Notes: generated from the letters alone by a model not told the origin. Shown: positions 7,744-17,292, counted from the first letter of the stretch. The stretch: DNA of 64,000 nucleotides from Peptoniphilus senegalensis JC140 (GCF_000321025.1 NZ_HE610719.1:1-64000); one strand, 5' to 3'. Translations and numbers: made by a program.

Positions 7744-10071
7744 TTATTTGTTTCTCAAAAATTCATCAATTGATTTTGCTGCATTTTTACCTGCACCCAT
7801 GGCAAGTATTACTGTTGCAGATCCTGTAACGGCATCTCCACCTGCAAAAATTTCATCACGAGATGTTTGTGATTCTTCGTTTACAATTATGCCGCCCCAT
7901 TTTTCTATGTCTAAGTTTTTTGTAGTTGAAGAAATTAGTGGATTTGGATTTGTTCCAAGAGCCATAATTACAGTTTGGAATTTTTCTTCGTATTCACTGC
8001 CAGCTATTGGAACAGGTCTTCTTCTGCCAGATGAATCAGGCTCTCCAAGTTCATTTCTCACACATTTAAGAGACTTAACCCAACCTTCATCGTCTCCAAT
8101 GATTTCTACTGGGTTAGTTAGCATTTCAAATTTTATGCCTTCTTCCTTTGCGTGATGAACTTCTTCAACTCTTGCAGGAAGTTCTGTTTCAGTTCTTCTA
8201 TATACAATGGATACATCTGCGCCAAGTCTCTTGGCAACTCTTGCAGCATCCATTGCTACATTTCCGCCACCAACTACGGCAACTTTTTCGCCAACATTTA
8301 CTGGCGTGTCATATTCCTCGTCAAAGGATCTCATTAAATTATTTCTTGTCAAAAATTCATTTGCAGAGTAGACTCCATTTAAGTTTTCTCCAGGGATGTT
8401 CATAAATTTAGGAAGACCTGCACCAGAGCCAATAAATACTGCTTGGTAGCCATCTTTGATTAAGTCATCAATGGTCATAGTTCTGCCAATTACAAAGTTG
8501 TTTTCGATTTTTACACCGAGATTTTTAATGTTTTCTACTTCGTATTCAACAACTTCGTCGGGAAGTCTAAATTCAGGTATGCCATAAATTAAAACTCCGC
8601 CAGATTGTTGAAGAGCTTCAAAAATTGTCACATCGTAGCCCATTTTTGCAAGCTCGCCTGAACAAGTAAGTCCAGCAGGGCCAGCACCAACTACAGCAAC
8701 TTTTTTATTTATTTTTCTTATGTCTCCATTTTCTTTTATATTGTGGCGTCTTGCATAGTCTGCTGTAAATCTTTCAAGCTTACCAATTGAGACAGAGTCG
8801 CCACGCTTAACAAGAACACATCTTTCTTCGCATTGTGTTTCTTGAGGACACACTCTTCCGCAAACAGCAGGAAGGCTTGTGTAAAGAGAAAGCACCTTGT
8901 AAGCCTCTTTGAAGTTTCCGTTGGCAAGTTCCTTTATAAAGCCAGGGATGTCAATTGAAACAGGACAACCATCCACGCAGCCTGGCTTTTTGCAGTTAAG
9001 ACATCTGCTTGCTTCTTCAACAGCTTCCTCTGCAGTGTAGCCAAGGCAAACTTCCTTGAAGTTTTTATTTCTTTCATCAGCTGCTTGCTCAGCAATTGGT
9101 ACGCGTTTAAATCTGTCTTCAGCTTTTTTTATCACAATGCTATCTTTTTCATGACCTTCTAGATTTTCATCTTGAACAGATTCTGCTAAGTGGTCAGATA
9201 CGGCAAGATCCATTGTGCAGTGGTGGTCTTTTATAGTCTTAGTCTTCTTGTTGTTGATGTATTGTCTTTGCCTTTTCATAGCTGAATCAAAGTCAACTAA
9301 GTGACCGTCAAATTCAGGACCGTCAACGCAAGCAAATTTAGTTTTGCCATCAATACTTACACGACAAGCTCCACACATACCAGTGCCATCTACCATTATT
9401 GGGTTAAGGGAAACTGTAGTTGGAAGATTATATTTTTTTGTAGTCAAACATACAAATTTCATCATAATCATAGGTCCAATAGAAACCACATGATCATATT
9501 TTTTATTTTCATTTTCAACAAGGTCTGTGATTTTATCAGTAACCAAACCTTTGAATCCATAACTTCCATCATCTGTGGCTATGTATAAATTATCGCATAC
9601 AGATTTAAGTTCATCTTCTAGAATTACAAATTCTTTAGACTTTGCTCCAATGATTATGTCACAGTGAAGTCCATTTTCTTTAAAAAATTTTGCTTGAGGA
9701 TAAACTGGTGCAGTTCCAACACCACCAGCAACGAATAGATATTTTTTGTCCTTTAAAGATTCAAGGTCCATGTCGCAAAAATCAGATGCGTGACCAAGGG
9801 GTCCAACAAAATCTTTAAAGTTTTCTCCTTCTTCAAAGGCTGCAATTTTTTTAGTGGATTCTCCAGAAGCTTGTACAACTATTTGCACGCTGCCTCTTTC
9901 TACATTGTAATCAGAAATTGTAAGAGGTATTCTCTCAGAATATTTATCTGCTATTAAAATTATAAATTGACCTGGTTTTGCAGAAGCTGCAACCTTAGGT
10001 GCATAGATGTCAAATAAATAAATATTTGGCGCAAGTTCTTCTTTTCTTAAAATTTTTGGCAAAATAATCAC
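7744..10071 (-). CDS. Fused NfnA-NfnB: NADH-dependent ferredoxin:NADP+ oxidoreductase
   Basis: A 775-residue fusion of the two subunits of a GltA/SudAB/Nfn-type enzyme. Residues 1-about 275 form the ferredoxin-NADP reductase-like part with an FAD/NAD domain and a [2Fe-2S] cysteine cluster (GTGMCGACRV and FACVDG). Residues about 310-775 match the glutamate synthase small-subunit-like part: cysteine motifs CLNCKKPGCVDGCP and CGRVCPQETQCEERC for [4Fe-4S] clusters, a FAD Rossmann motif (VVGAGPAGLT) and an NADP motif (VVGGGNVAMDAAR). Nfn couples NADH, NADPH and ferredoxin by electron bifurcation in anaerobes. The start is unclear: GTG at 10071 sits directly after GGAG, and TTG at 10062 is better spaced. 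It is usually two genes; fused forms are known in Firmicutes. Confidence 0.88.
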   Translation of the reverse strand: MIILPKILRKEELAPNIYLFDIYAPKVAASAKPGQFIILIADKYSERIPLTISDYNVERGSVQIVVQASGESTKKIAAFEEGENFKDFVGPLGHASDFCDMDLESLKDKKYLFVAGGVGTAPVYPQAKFFKENGLHCDIIIGAKSKEFVILEDELKSVCDNLYIATDDGSYGFKGLVTDKITDLVENENKKYDHVVSIGPMIMMKFVCLTTKKYNLPTTVSLNPIMVDGTGMCGACRVSIDGKTKFACVDGPEFDGHLVDFDSAMKRQRQYINNKKTKTIKDHHCTMDLAVSDHLAESVQDENLEGHEKDSIVIKKAEDRFKRVPIAEQAADERNKNFKEVCLGYTAEEAVEEASRCLNCKKPGCVDGCPVSIDIPGFIKELANGNFKEAYKVLSLYTSLPAVCGRVCPQETQCEERCVLVKRGDSVSIGKLERFTADYARRHNIKENGDIRKINKKVAVVGAGPAGLTCSGELAKMGYDVTIFEALQQSGGVLIYGIPEFRLPDEVVEYEVENIKNLGVKIENNFVIGRTMTIDDLIKDGYQAVFIGSGAGLPKFMNIPGENLNGVYSANEFLTRNNLMRSFDEEYDTPVNVGEKVAVVGGGNVAMDAARVAKRLGADVSIVYRRTETELPARVEEVHHAKEEGIKFEMLTNPVEIIGDDEGWVKSLKCVRNELGEPDSSGRRRPVPIAGSEYEEKFQTVIMALGTNPNPLISSTTKNLDIEKWGGIIVNEESQTSRDEIFAGGDAVTGSATVILAMGAGKNAAKSIDEFLRNK

Positions 10072-10216
10072 ACTCCATAGATATTATAGCATATATGATG
10101 AATAGATTGAAAAAATTTTAAATCTTATGATTATTTATTTAAAAATATTTTACCTCAAAGGAAAAATTATTTACTAAAATATAATTTTAAAGTATATTAT
10201 ATCTAAGGTGATTGAA

Positions 10217-10999
10217 ATGAGAAAATTTTCAAAAGAAATAAAAAAAGTTGTAATAAAAGTTGGTTCATCTTCTATTACTCACGAAAATGGGAAAATAAAT
10301 TTACAAAAAATCGACGAGCTTTGCTTTGAAATTGCAAACTTAAAAAATAGGGGTATAGATGTAATTTTGGTTTCATCTGGTGCCATTGCAGCAGGACGTG
10401 CTAAATTAAATTTAGCTGAAAGGCCTAAAGAAACTTCAGAAAAACAAGCAGCAGCGGCAGTTGGGCAAGTTGCTCTAACAAATATTTATGACAGGTCACT
10501 TATCTCCTATGGCTACAATTCTGCACAAATACTTCTTACAAGACAAATTGAAAAAGATGACGAGATGAGAGAAAATGCAAAGAATACTTTTGAGAAGTTG
10601 CAGGGAATGAATGCTATTCCAATAATAAATGAAAATGACACAATTTCCACTTACGAAATAAAATTTGGAGATAATGACACTCTTTCTGCAGTGATTGCTA
10701 GGATTACAGAGGCAGATCTTTTGATTATGCTAACAGACATCGAAGGACTCTACACTGATGACCCAAGAAAAAATAAGGATGCACAGATAATTCATCAAGT
10801 TGAAAACATTAATGATGTTGAAGGTATGGCTAAAGAAACAGAGTCAAATGTTGGAACTGGTGGAATGCAGACAAAGATTAAGGCAGCAAGACATGCTATA
10901 GAAAAAAATATTGAGGTAGTAATAGCATCTGGCGAAAGTATGAAGACAATTAGAGATATAGTTAAAGGAGAAGAAATTGGAACATATTTTAAGTGTTAA
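10217..10999 (+). CDS. proB: Glutamate 5-kinase
   Basis: First step of proline synthesis: phosphorylates glutamate to glutamyl-5-phosphate in the cytoplasm. Motifs of the amino acid kinase fold are clear: VVIKVGSSS, LVSSGAIAAG, NENDT, FGDNDTLSA and GTGGMQTK. At 260 residues it has only the kinase domain and lacks the C-terminal PUA domain of longer ProB proteins. I chose ATG 10217 because AAGGTG lies six bases upstream; an in-frame GTG at 10208 overlaps that site. The 3' end overlaps proA by 23 bases, so the two are translated as a unit. Confidence 0.95.
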   Translation: MRKFSKEIKKVVIKVGSSSITHENGKINLQKIDELCFEIANLKNRGIDVILVSSGAIAAGRAKLNLAERPKETSEKQAAAAVGQVALTNIYDRSLISYGYNSAQILLTRQIEKDDEMRENAKNTFEKLQGMNAIPIINENDTISTYEIKFGDNDTLSAVIARITEADLLIMLTDIEGLYTDDPRKNKDAQIIHQVENINDVEGMAKETESNVGTGGMQTKIKAARHAIEKNIEVVIASGESMKTIRDIVKGEEIGTYFKC

Positions 11000-12233
11000 A
11001 GAGCTTGGGAAAATAGCAAAAGAATCTTCTTATAAGTTAAAAAAATTAAATACAGCTGAAAAAAACATGATGCTTGCTTCCATTAAGGAGTCACTTTTAT
11101 CTGAAAGCTCAAAAATTTTAGGGGCAAATGAAATTGACATAAAAAAGGGCAGAGAAAATAATATGTCTGAAGGCTTAATTGATAGACTTCTTTTGACAAA
11201 GGATAGAATTGATGCCATGGCAAAATCTATTGATGAAGTCATAGATTTTAAAGACCCAGTGGGAAAAGTTTTGTCCATGGAAGAAAATTACGCAGGACTT
11301 TTAATTGGAAAGAAAACTGTTCCTATGGGAGTAATTGCAATAATATATGAAGCAAGGCCAAATGTAACTCTTGATGCAGCAATTTTATCACTAAAAGCAT
11401 CTTCTGCAATAATTCTTCGCGGCGGCAAGGAATCAATAAATTCAAATATTGCCATTGCCGATGCAATTAGGCTTGGAATTAAAAATGCTGGCTATGACGA
11501 AAACTTTGTGCAAATTGTAAAAGACACATCGAGAGAATCTTCAAAGGAACTAATGCAGCTAAAGGGATATATTGATTTGCTCTTGCCAAGAGGCTCAGCA
11601 TCTTTAATTAATTCAGTTGTTGAAAATGCAAAAGTCCCTGTAATTGAAACTGGCGTGGGCAATTGCCACATATATGTTGATGATTATGCGGACATAGAAA
11701 ATGCTGTTAAGATAATAGAAAATGCAAAGACACAAAGAATTGGCGTCTGCAATGCCATGGAATCTCTTGTGTTAAATGAAAATCTTCCAGATAAATTTTT
11801 TGATTTGTTAAATGAAGTTGTAGAAAAATATAAAATTAAAGTTCACGCAGATGAAAAGTCACTTCATAAATTTAAAAATGCCCTTGCTGCAACAGAAGAT
11901 GACTTTGGCAGGGAATATTTAGACTATGAATTTTCTGTTAAGACTGTAAAAAATGTTGATGAGGCAATAGACCACATCACAAGGTATTCTACGGGACATT
12001 CGGAATCAATCTTAACCAAATCTTATGAAAGAGCAATGAAATTTTTAGAAGAAGTTGACTCAGCTTGCGTCTATGTAAATGCCTCTACAAGGTTCACAGA
12101 TGGTGGAGAATTTGGAAAGGGAGCAGAACTTGGCATCTCAACGCAAAAGCTTCACGCAAGAGGACCAGTTGGCTTAGATGAGCTTGTAAGCTACAAATAT
12201 ATAATATTTGGTAACGGAGAATTTAGGAAATAG
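10977..12233 (+). CDS. proA: Gamma-glutamyl phosphate reductase
   Basis: Reduces glutamyl-5-phosphate to glutamate-5-semialdehyde with NADPH, the second step of proline synthesis. The 418-residue protein has the family motifs IYEARPNVT, LRGGKESINSN, GVGNCHIYVD and QRIGVCNAMESL, which includes the catalytic cysteine, and an ending with FTDGGEFGKGAELGIST. It starts with TTG at 10977, six bases after a strong AAAGGAG inside proB. No proC is in this window. A terminator follows. Confidence 0.95.
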   Translation: MEHILSVKELGKIAKESSYKLKKLNTAEKNMMLASIKESLLSESSKILGANEIDIKKGRENNMSEGLIDRLLLTKDRIDAMAKSIDEVIDFKDPVGKVLSMEENYAGLLIGKKTVPMGVIAIIYEARPNVTLDAAILSLKASSAIILRGGKESINSNIAIADAIRLGIKNAGYDENFVQIVKDTSRESSKELMQLKGYIDLLLPRGSASLINSVVENAKVPVIETGVGNCHIYVDDYADIENAVKIIENAKTQRIGVCNAMESLVLNENLPDKFFDLLNEVVEKYKIKVHADEKSLHKFKNALAATEDDFGREYLDYEFSVKTVKNVDEAIDHITRYSTGHSESILTKSYERAMKFLEEVDSACVYVNASTRFTDGGEFGKGAELGISTQKLHARGPVGLDELVSYKYIIFGNGEFRK

Positions 12234-12260
12234 AAACTTATTAGATAAAAAATTTAAGAA

Positions 12261-12304
12261 AATGCCCTTTTTATTGGACAAGCAGTAAAGAGGGCATTTT
12301 TTAT
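12261..12304 (+). terminator. Rho-independent terminator of proBA
   Basis: Stem AATGCCCTTTT pairs with AAAGAGGGCATT, with a loop containing TTATTGGACAAGCAG, followed by a T tract. Confidence 0.8.
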
Positions 12305-12744
12305 AATATATTTCTTATATTTAATGAAAAAGATGGATAGCAATATAAAGGATGGAGTAAATCTGTAAGCTTAGATTAATGGTAAATTAGTCCTATAGAA
12401 AAATATAATTAAGCCATAAAATTATAAATCTCAAATTAGAAAGAAAACTAATCAAGAGAGTGGCTAAATGTGAAAATATAAATTGAAAAAACTAGAAGTA
12501 TATAAAATAGTTGATAATTTTAGAAATCAGAATTCTTATAAAAATTTTGTAAAGAAATTTTATTAAAATTATAATTTTGCAACTAGAAATAATTTAAAAA
12601 TAAAGTAAATTCTGCTTAAAATGGCAAATTTGATTACGAAATAAAAAGACAACAGCAATTTATCTGAATAAAAAGATAAAATGAGAACACATAACTAGAT
12701 TAAAATTTCGATTAGAAAAAAATAAAATAGAAAGAATAAAATAC
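12305..12744. other. Intergenic region with no recognisable gene
   Basis: About 440 bases, very AT-rich and A-rich on the plus strand, with frequent stops in all frames. I could not find a small gene, riboswitch or repeat. It may be long regulatory DNA for gltS or a decayed gene. Confidence 0.5.
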
Positions 12745-12773
12745 TTTAAAAAATGAAAACCTTTTGATATAAT
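12745..12773 (+). promoter_or_regulatory. Promoter of gltS
   Basis: TGATATAAT (extended -10, hexamer 12768-12773) has a weak -35 TTTAAA at 12745-12750 with 17-base spacing, 32 bases before the gltS start. Confidence 0.5.
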
Positions 12774-12805
12774 AAATTCATAAAAAATATAGAGAGGTGA
12801 TATTT

Positions 12806-14020
12806 ATGACAATTGAAATGGACATGGTCCAAACGATTGGTCTAGCAGTAATACTACTGCTAATTGGTAGGTACATAAGAAGTAAAGTTAACTTCTTCCA
12901 AAAATTTGCAATTCCAGCACCAGTAATTGGTGGATTCTTATTTGCAATTATTCACTTAGTTTTAAGATTAACAAATACGGCTGCATTTGAGTTTGACACA
13001 ACATTGCAATCATTCTTCATGACAATCTTTTTCACAAGTATTGGTTTTGGAGCTAGTATTAAGATACTTAAACTTGGTGGACCTATGGTAATTAAATTCT
13101 TGCTTATTGCCAGTGTACTATGTGTGCTACAAAATGTTTTAGCTGTAGCATTAGCAGGACCTGTAGGAGTAGAACCAGGACTTGCACTTATGACAGGATC
13201 AACTCCTATGACTGGTGGACACGGAACAAGTGCTGGTATAGCACCACTTGTTGAATCAGCTGGTATTACTGGAGCAGAAACTGTAGCATATTCAGCAGCA
13301 ACTTTCGGATTAGTAATGGGTTCATTAATGGGTGGACCATTAGCTAACAAAATAATTCTTAAAAACAATCTTGTTGAAAAGAAAAAAATGGAAAAAGAAG
13401 TGGTTGTTGACGAATCCATCTTAAAAGAAGAAAATAAAATTTTAGATGGTAAGAGAGTTCAAATGGCATTTTTCGTTATTATAGTAGCTATGGGAATCGG
13501 TGTTTACATTTCAGCATTTTTGAATGGTCAAATTGCTAAGTTCACAGACAAAGCTGCACTTCCAATTTATATTGGACCAATGCTACTTGGTATTCTTTTC
13601 AGAGCTATTTCTGATAAGCATGATAATTTCCTTCCAAATGAAGAAATTGCTATCGCTGGAGAACTAGGACTTAACTTATTCTTATCAATGGCTTTAATGA
13701 CATTGAAGTTATGGCAATTAGTTGACCTTGCAGTTCCAATGCTAATTCTATTAGCAGCTCAAACTGTATTAATGGCAATATTTGCTTACTTCATTACATT
13801 TAAGCTTATGGGTAACAACTATGATGCAGCAGTTATCGCCGGCGGACACTGTGGATTTGGTATGGGTGCAACACCTAATGGTGTAGCTAATATGGAATCT
13901 ATTTGTGATAAATTCGTTTATTCAAAGATGGCATTCTTCGTTCTACCAATAGTAGGCGGTATGTTTATCGACTTTGCAAATGTATTTATTATCACAGTAT
14001 TCTTAGGCTTCTTTGCTTAA
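12806..14020 (+). CDS. gltS: Sodium/glutamate symporter
   Basis: Imports glutamate with sodium across the cell membrane. The 404-residue protein has about ten hydrophobic segments in two inverted halves and the GltS motifs IPAPVIGGFLFA, TGSTPMTGGHGTSAG, GGPLAN, GGHCGFGMGATPNG and GGMFIDFANV. ATG 12806 follows AGAGAGGTGA with good spacing; an in-frame GTG at 12797 lies within that site. Glutamate fits the neighbours: glutamate racemase downstream and proBA upstream. Codon use leans to C-ending codons more than the neighbours, which suggests strong expression (judged by eye). Confidence 0.93.
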   Translation: MTIEMDMVQTIGLAVILLLIGRYIRSKVNFFQKFAIPAPVIGGFLFAIIHLVLRLTNTAAFEFDTTLQSFFMTIFFTSIGFGASIKILKLGGPMVIKFLLIASVLCVLQNVLAVALAGPVGVEPGLALMTGSTPMTGGHGTSAGIAPLVESAGITGAETVAYSAATFGLVMGSLMGGPLANKIILKNNLVEKKKMEKEVVVDESILKEENKILDGKRVQMAFFVIIVAMGIGVYISAFLNGQIAKFTDKAALPIYIGPMLLGILFRAISDKHDNFLPNEEIAIAGELGLNLFLSMALMTLKLWQLVDLAVPMLILLAAQTVLMAIFAYFITFKLMGNNYDAAVIAGGHCGFGMGATPNGVANMESICDKFVYSKMAFFVLPIVGGMFIDFANVFIITVFLGFFA

Positions 14021-14031
14021 TAAAAACTATA

Positions 14032-14063
14032 AAAGCACCAGATTTTATCTGGTGTTTTTTTAT
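14032..14063 (+). terminator. Rho-independent terminator of gltS
   Basis: AAAGCACCAGA pairs with TCTGGTGTTTT around loop TTTTA, followed by a T tract. Confidence 0.8.
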
Positions 14064-14233
14064 TAAAGGGAACTAAAATTATTAGAAATCTTTATAATAA
14101 GGGATTATAAAGATTATAAGAAAAATATTAATTGTATAGAATTTAGATTTTTATTAAAAATTAAAGTAAATAAAAGATTAAGAAATTTAAAATTATTAAG
14201 AGAACTAAATTGTTTAAAAGGAGATTATTATAA

Positions 14234-15043
14234 ATGAAAAAAACTGCTCCAATAGGAGTTTTTGATAGTGGTGTAGGTGGACTTTCTGTATTAAAGGAAT
14301 TACTAAAAGTATTTCCAGAAGAAAATTTCAAATATATTGGAGATACTTTGAGAATGCCTTATGGAGTTAGAAGTCCTGAAGATGTAAAAAACTCAACTTT
14401 TGAGTGTTTAAATTTTCTTGCAAAAGAAGGAGCTAAGGGGGCAGTTATTGCTTGTAATACAGCAACTTGCTATGGTCTAGAAAATGCGCAAGAAAAATTA
14501 GATATACCAGTAGTAGGAGTTGTTGAACCAGCTTGCAGTTATGCATCATTAGTTACCAAAAATAATAAGGTTGCACTTATAGCTACTGAAGGAACTGTAA
14601 AATCAAAGGTTTATGATGAAACTATAAAAAAATTTAACAAAGATATAATTTTAAAGGGAGTGGGAGCTCCACAATTAGTTTTAGATGTTGAAAATGGAAA
14701 TTTAGAAAATGACATAGTTGAAAAAACAATTAATGGGTATTTAGAACAATTAGGAGATTTTGACTATGATACTCTTATCTTAGGCTGCACACACTTTCCC
14801 CTTGCTAGGAAGGCTTTTGAAAGAATTTTTAGAAAACAAAATAAGGATGTCAAATTAGTAGACCCAGCAAATAGAACAGCTATTGCAATAAAAGAAATTT
14901 TAGAAAAAGAAGATTTGTTAAATCAAGAAAAAAATCCTAAAATTGACTTTTTCTCCACAAATGATATTGAAAAATTTAAGGCGACTGTCAATAATGTCAT
15001 TGATACAGAAAATGAAGAAACTTTTGAAGAAATAAAACTATAA
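14234..15043 (+). CDS. murI: Glutamate racemase
   Basis: Converts L- to D-glutamate for peptidoglycan precursors in the cytoplasm. The 269-residue protein shows the family pattern: IGVFDSGVGGLSVLKEL, YIGDTLRMPYG, the first catalytic cysteine in ACNTATC and the second in LGCTHFPL. AAAAGGAG lies ahead of the ATG. It is transcribed alone between terminators, downstream of the glutamate importer. Confidence 0.95.
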   Translation: MKKTAPIGVFDSGVGGLSVLKELLKVFPEENFKYIGDTLRMPYGVRSPEDVKNSTFECLNFLAKEGAKGAVIACNTATCYGLENAQEKLDIPVVGVVEPACSYASLVTKNNKVALIATEGTVKSKVYDETIKKFNKDIILKGVGAPQLVLDVENGNLENDIVEKTINGYLEQLGDFDYDTLILGCTHFPLARKAFERIFRKQNKDVKLVDPANRTAIAIKEILEKEDLLNQEKNPKIDFFSTNDIEKFKATVNNVIDTENEETFEEIKL

Positions 15044-15069
15044 AGATATTGAATTTATGGCAAATATTT

Positions 15070-15099
15070 AGAGGCTCCTTATTGGAGTCTCTATTTTTT
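15070..15099 (+). terminator. Rho-independent terminator of murI
   Basis: AGAGGCTCC pairs with GGAGTCTCT around a TTATT loop, followed by ATTTTTTT. Confidence 0.8.
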
Positions 15100-15302
15100 T
15101 GACTCAATATTAGTAGATATACATTTATTTATTTCAAATAGATTTTAAAAGTATAAAGGGATAAATACAAAAGACCATATATTTATTTATTCTTCTTAGT
15201 AAAGGGAATTTATATTTACTAAAGTATAATGATTTTTTATGTTAAAATATTTTATGAGTATAAATAAATTAAGTAGTAGAAAAAATAAATGAGGCTTTTA
15301 AG

Positions 15303-15434
15303 ATGAGTAAAAAAAATAAAAAATTTCTTATTTATAGTTTTTTTATAGATTTTTTGCTAGGAATTACATGCAAATATTTTTACAAAGTAGATAAGGCGGG
15401 GGTTATAAAACTTATTATTAGTTTAGTCTTGTAA
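15303..15434 (+). CDS. Possible small membrane protein, TM2-domain-like remnant
   Basis: A 43-residue open frame in a 436-base gap. It encodes MSKKNKKFLIYSFFIDFLLG, then a short CKYFYKVDKAGVIKLIISLV segment. The arrangement hydrophobic helix, Gly/Phe-Tyr turn, Lys-Ala-Gly, second hydrophobic helix resembles a TM2 domain. GAGG lies about nine bases before the ATG. After the stop another hydrophobic stretch (IFIFMIIA) continues in a shifted frame, so it may be a decayed longer protein. Weak evidence overall. Confidence 0.35.
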   Translation: MSKKNKKFLIYSFFIDFLLGITCKYFYKVDKAGVIKLIISLVL

Positions 15435-15479
15435 TATTTATATTTATGATAATTGCGAGTTAAAAATTTGGAGGTTCCT

Positions 15480-16409
15480 ATGAAAATTAATGAAGTTTTA
15501 AATATTAGATATCCAATTTTGCAAGGGGCAATGGCAAATATTTCTACGGCTCAGCTTGCTGGAGCAGTTTCAGAAGTTGGCGGTCTTGGTATGATTGCCA
15601 CTGGAGGTTTTAGTCCAGAGGAAGTTAGAGCTGAAATTAGAAAAATTAAAAAGATGACTGATAAACCCTTTGGCGTGAATATGGTAATGATTCATCCAGA
15701 AATAGAAGAGTTAAACAAAGTGGTTGTGGAAGAGGGAGTAAAAATTATAACTTGTGGGGCAGGAAATCCACAAAAATATTTTGACTATTGGTTAGATAAT
15801 GATTTAAAAGTTATACCAATTATTGCAAATAAAAAGATGGCGCAAAAGGTTGAGAGCCTTGGTGCAACTGCCTGCGTCTTTGAAGGAGCAGAGGCAGGAG
15901 GACATATTGGCAAGCTCAATACTTTTCCAGCTCTTCCAGAAATCTGTGATTCTGTAAAAATTCCAGTGATTTCAGCTGGCGGAATTTACACAGCAAGACA
16001 TATTTTGGCTGCAGAAATTCTTGGAGCAAGTGGAGTGCAAATGGGCACGAGATTTTTGGTGTCAGAAGAGGCACCAGTCCACGAAAATTTTAAAAAACTT
16101 TTAATTGAAGCCAGTGACAGAGATACAATTGTTACAGGAATTACAACGCCTCATCCAATAAGGTGCTACAAAAATAAGTTGGCTGAAAAACTTTTGGAAA
16201 TTGAATTAAATAATTTTGGCGAAGAAGAGTTTGAAAAGTACGCAGCAGGTTCTGGCAAGAAGGCTGTTATAGATGGCGATGTAGCTTGGGGATCTGTAAT
16301 GGCAGGAGAAGGCTATGAATATCTAAGAAAAATCGAGAGCCTAAAGGACATAATAGAAAATATTATGAATGATTACAAAAATTTAAAAGAAAATTTAAAA
16401 AATAGTTAA
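15480..16409 (+). CDS. fabK: FabK-type enoyl-ACP reductase / nitronate monooxygenase family
   Basis: A 309-residue FMN-dependent TIM-barrel protein. It has YPILQGAMANISTAQLA, GGLGMIATGG, KPFGVNMV, FEGAEAGGHIG, PVISAGGIYT and GVQMGTRFLVSEEA, the pattern shared by FabK and nitronate monooxygenases; GAEAGGHIG favours FabK. FabK reduces enoyl-ACP with NAD(P)H in the last step of fatty acid elongation. No other fatty acid genes are nearby, so the exact substrate remains open. The ATG at 15480 follows GGAGG; earlier in-frame codons are not needed. Confidence 0.8.
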   Translation: MKINEVLNIRYPILQGAMANISTAQLAGAVSEVGGLGMIATGGFSPEEVRAEIRKIKKMTDKPFGVNMVMIHPEIEELNKVVVEEGVKIITCGAGNPQKYFDYWLDNDLKVIPIIANKKMAQKVESLGATACVFEGAEAGGHIGKLNTFPALPEICDSVKIPVISAGGIYTARHILAAEILGASGVQMGTRFLVSEEAPVHENFKKLLIEASDRDTIVTGITTPHPIRCYKNKLAEKLLEIELNNFGEEEFEKYAAGSGKKAVIDGDVAWGSVMAGEGYEYLRKIESLKDIIENIMNDYKNLKENLKNS

Positions 16410-16476
16410 AGATTTTTTCTTGTTTATTTCATAAATTTTATAGTAAAATAATTTTACAAAATTTTTGGAGTAGAAT

Positions 16477-17205
16477 ATGGAAAGATTTAATAATGAAAAA
16501 TTAAAAAGGATTCAAGTCCTAAATGGAGCACAGTTAAAGTATATTGCCTTTATTTCTATGTTAATTGACCATGCCAACAAGGCGATAATTTTACCCTATC
16601 TTGAAGTTGGAAGCACTCTCTCAAAGATTTCTACAGTTTTTGACATCTTAGGTCGAATTGCTTTTCCACTATTTTCATTTTTTATTGTGGAAGGTTTTTT
16701 TAGAACTCATTCAAGGAAAAAGTATCTGCTGAATTTACTTTTCTTTGCAATAGTATCAGAAGTGCCCTATGATATGTTTTCTTCAAAGGTTTTTTTGGAG
16801 TTTAGGTTAAACAATGTTCTATTTTCATTGGCACTTTCACTTATAACTATTTGGATTTTAGATGAGATTAGAAATAAATTTGAAGAAAAAATTGGAAAGA
16901 AGTGGCTATTTTTTTCTCTGCCGCTTTTACTTGTTATGTATTTCGCAAGCCTTGTTGTCTCTGGAGATTATGGCTTTCATGCAATTCTAACAGCTTTTTT
17001 CTTTTATATTCTTTACGAAAGGCCTGTTGCATCTGCACTTTTAGCATATATAACGATTATTAAAGAAGTGTGGTCAATACTTGGTTTTGGGCTAACTATA
17101 ATGTATAATGGTAAGAAAGGTAAACAAAATAAGATCTTTAACTATTTATTTTATCCAGCGCATCTTCTTGTTCTTGGACTTTTGAGGATGTATCTTGATA
17201 TATAA
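16477..17205 (+). CDS. TraX-like multi-pass membrane protein
   Basis: A 242-residue membrane protein with about seven hydrophobic segments. The opening LNGAQLKYIAFISMLIDHA and the segment GRIAFPLFSFFIVEGFFRT are typical of the TraX family, named for an F-plasmid pilin acetylase but common on Firmicute chromosomes. It is related to acyltransferase-3 membrane proteins, so acetylation of a surface molecule is possible. No conjugation genes are nearby. Function in this organism is unknown. Confidence 0.8.
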   Translation: MERFNNEKLKRIQVLNGAQLKYIAFISMLIDHANKAIILPYLEVGSTLSKISTVFDILGRIAFPLFSFFIVEGFFRTHSRKKYLLNLLFFAIVSEVPYDMFSSKVFLEFRLNNVLFSLALSLITIWILDEIRNKFEEKIGKKWLFFSLPLLLVMYFASLVVSGDYGFHAILTAFFFYILYERPVASALLAYITIIKEVWSILGFGLTIMYNGKKGKQNKIFNYLFYPAHLLVLGLLRMYLDI

Positions 17206-17217
17206 ATTTTTAAATGA

Positions 17218-17243
17218 AGGCGCAGATGCGTCTTTTTATTTTT
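17218..17243 (+). terminator. Rho-independent terminator
   Basis: AGGCGC pairs with GCGTCT around a four-base AGAT loop, followed by a T-rich tract. It ends the TraX-like gene. Confidence 0.65.
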
Positions 17244-17292
17244 TAAATAAATTTTTAGAGTTTGAAGAATTTTTACGAAAGGGAGGCATTAG

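Noticed and set aside
9301-9588. A 95-codon plus-strand frame
   Set aside because: It is antisense to the conserved NfnA part of the fusion gene and shows no family features.
12756-12767. AAAACCTTTTGA near the gltS promoter as a fifth cre-like site
   Set aside because: It matches only 10 of 12 core bases, lies in the promoter spacer instead of at the start site, and such AT-rich matches are expected by chance.
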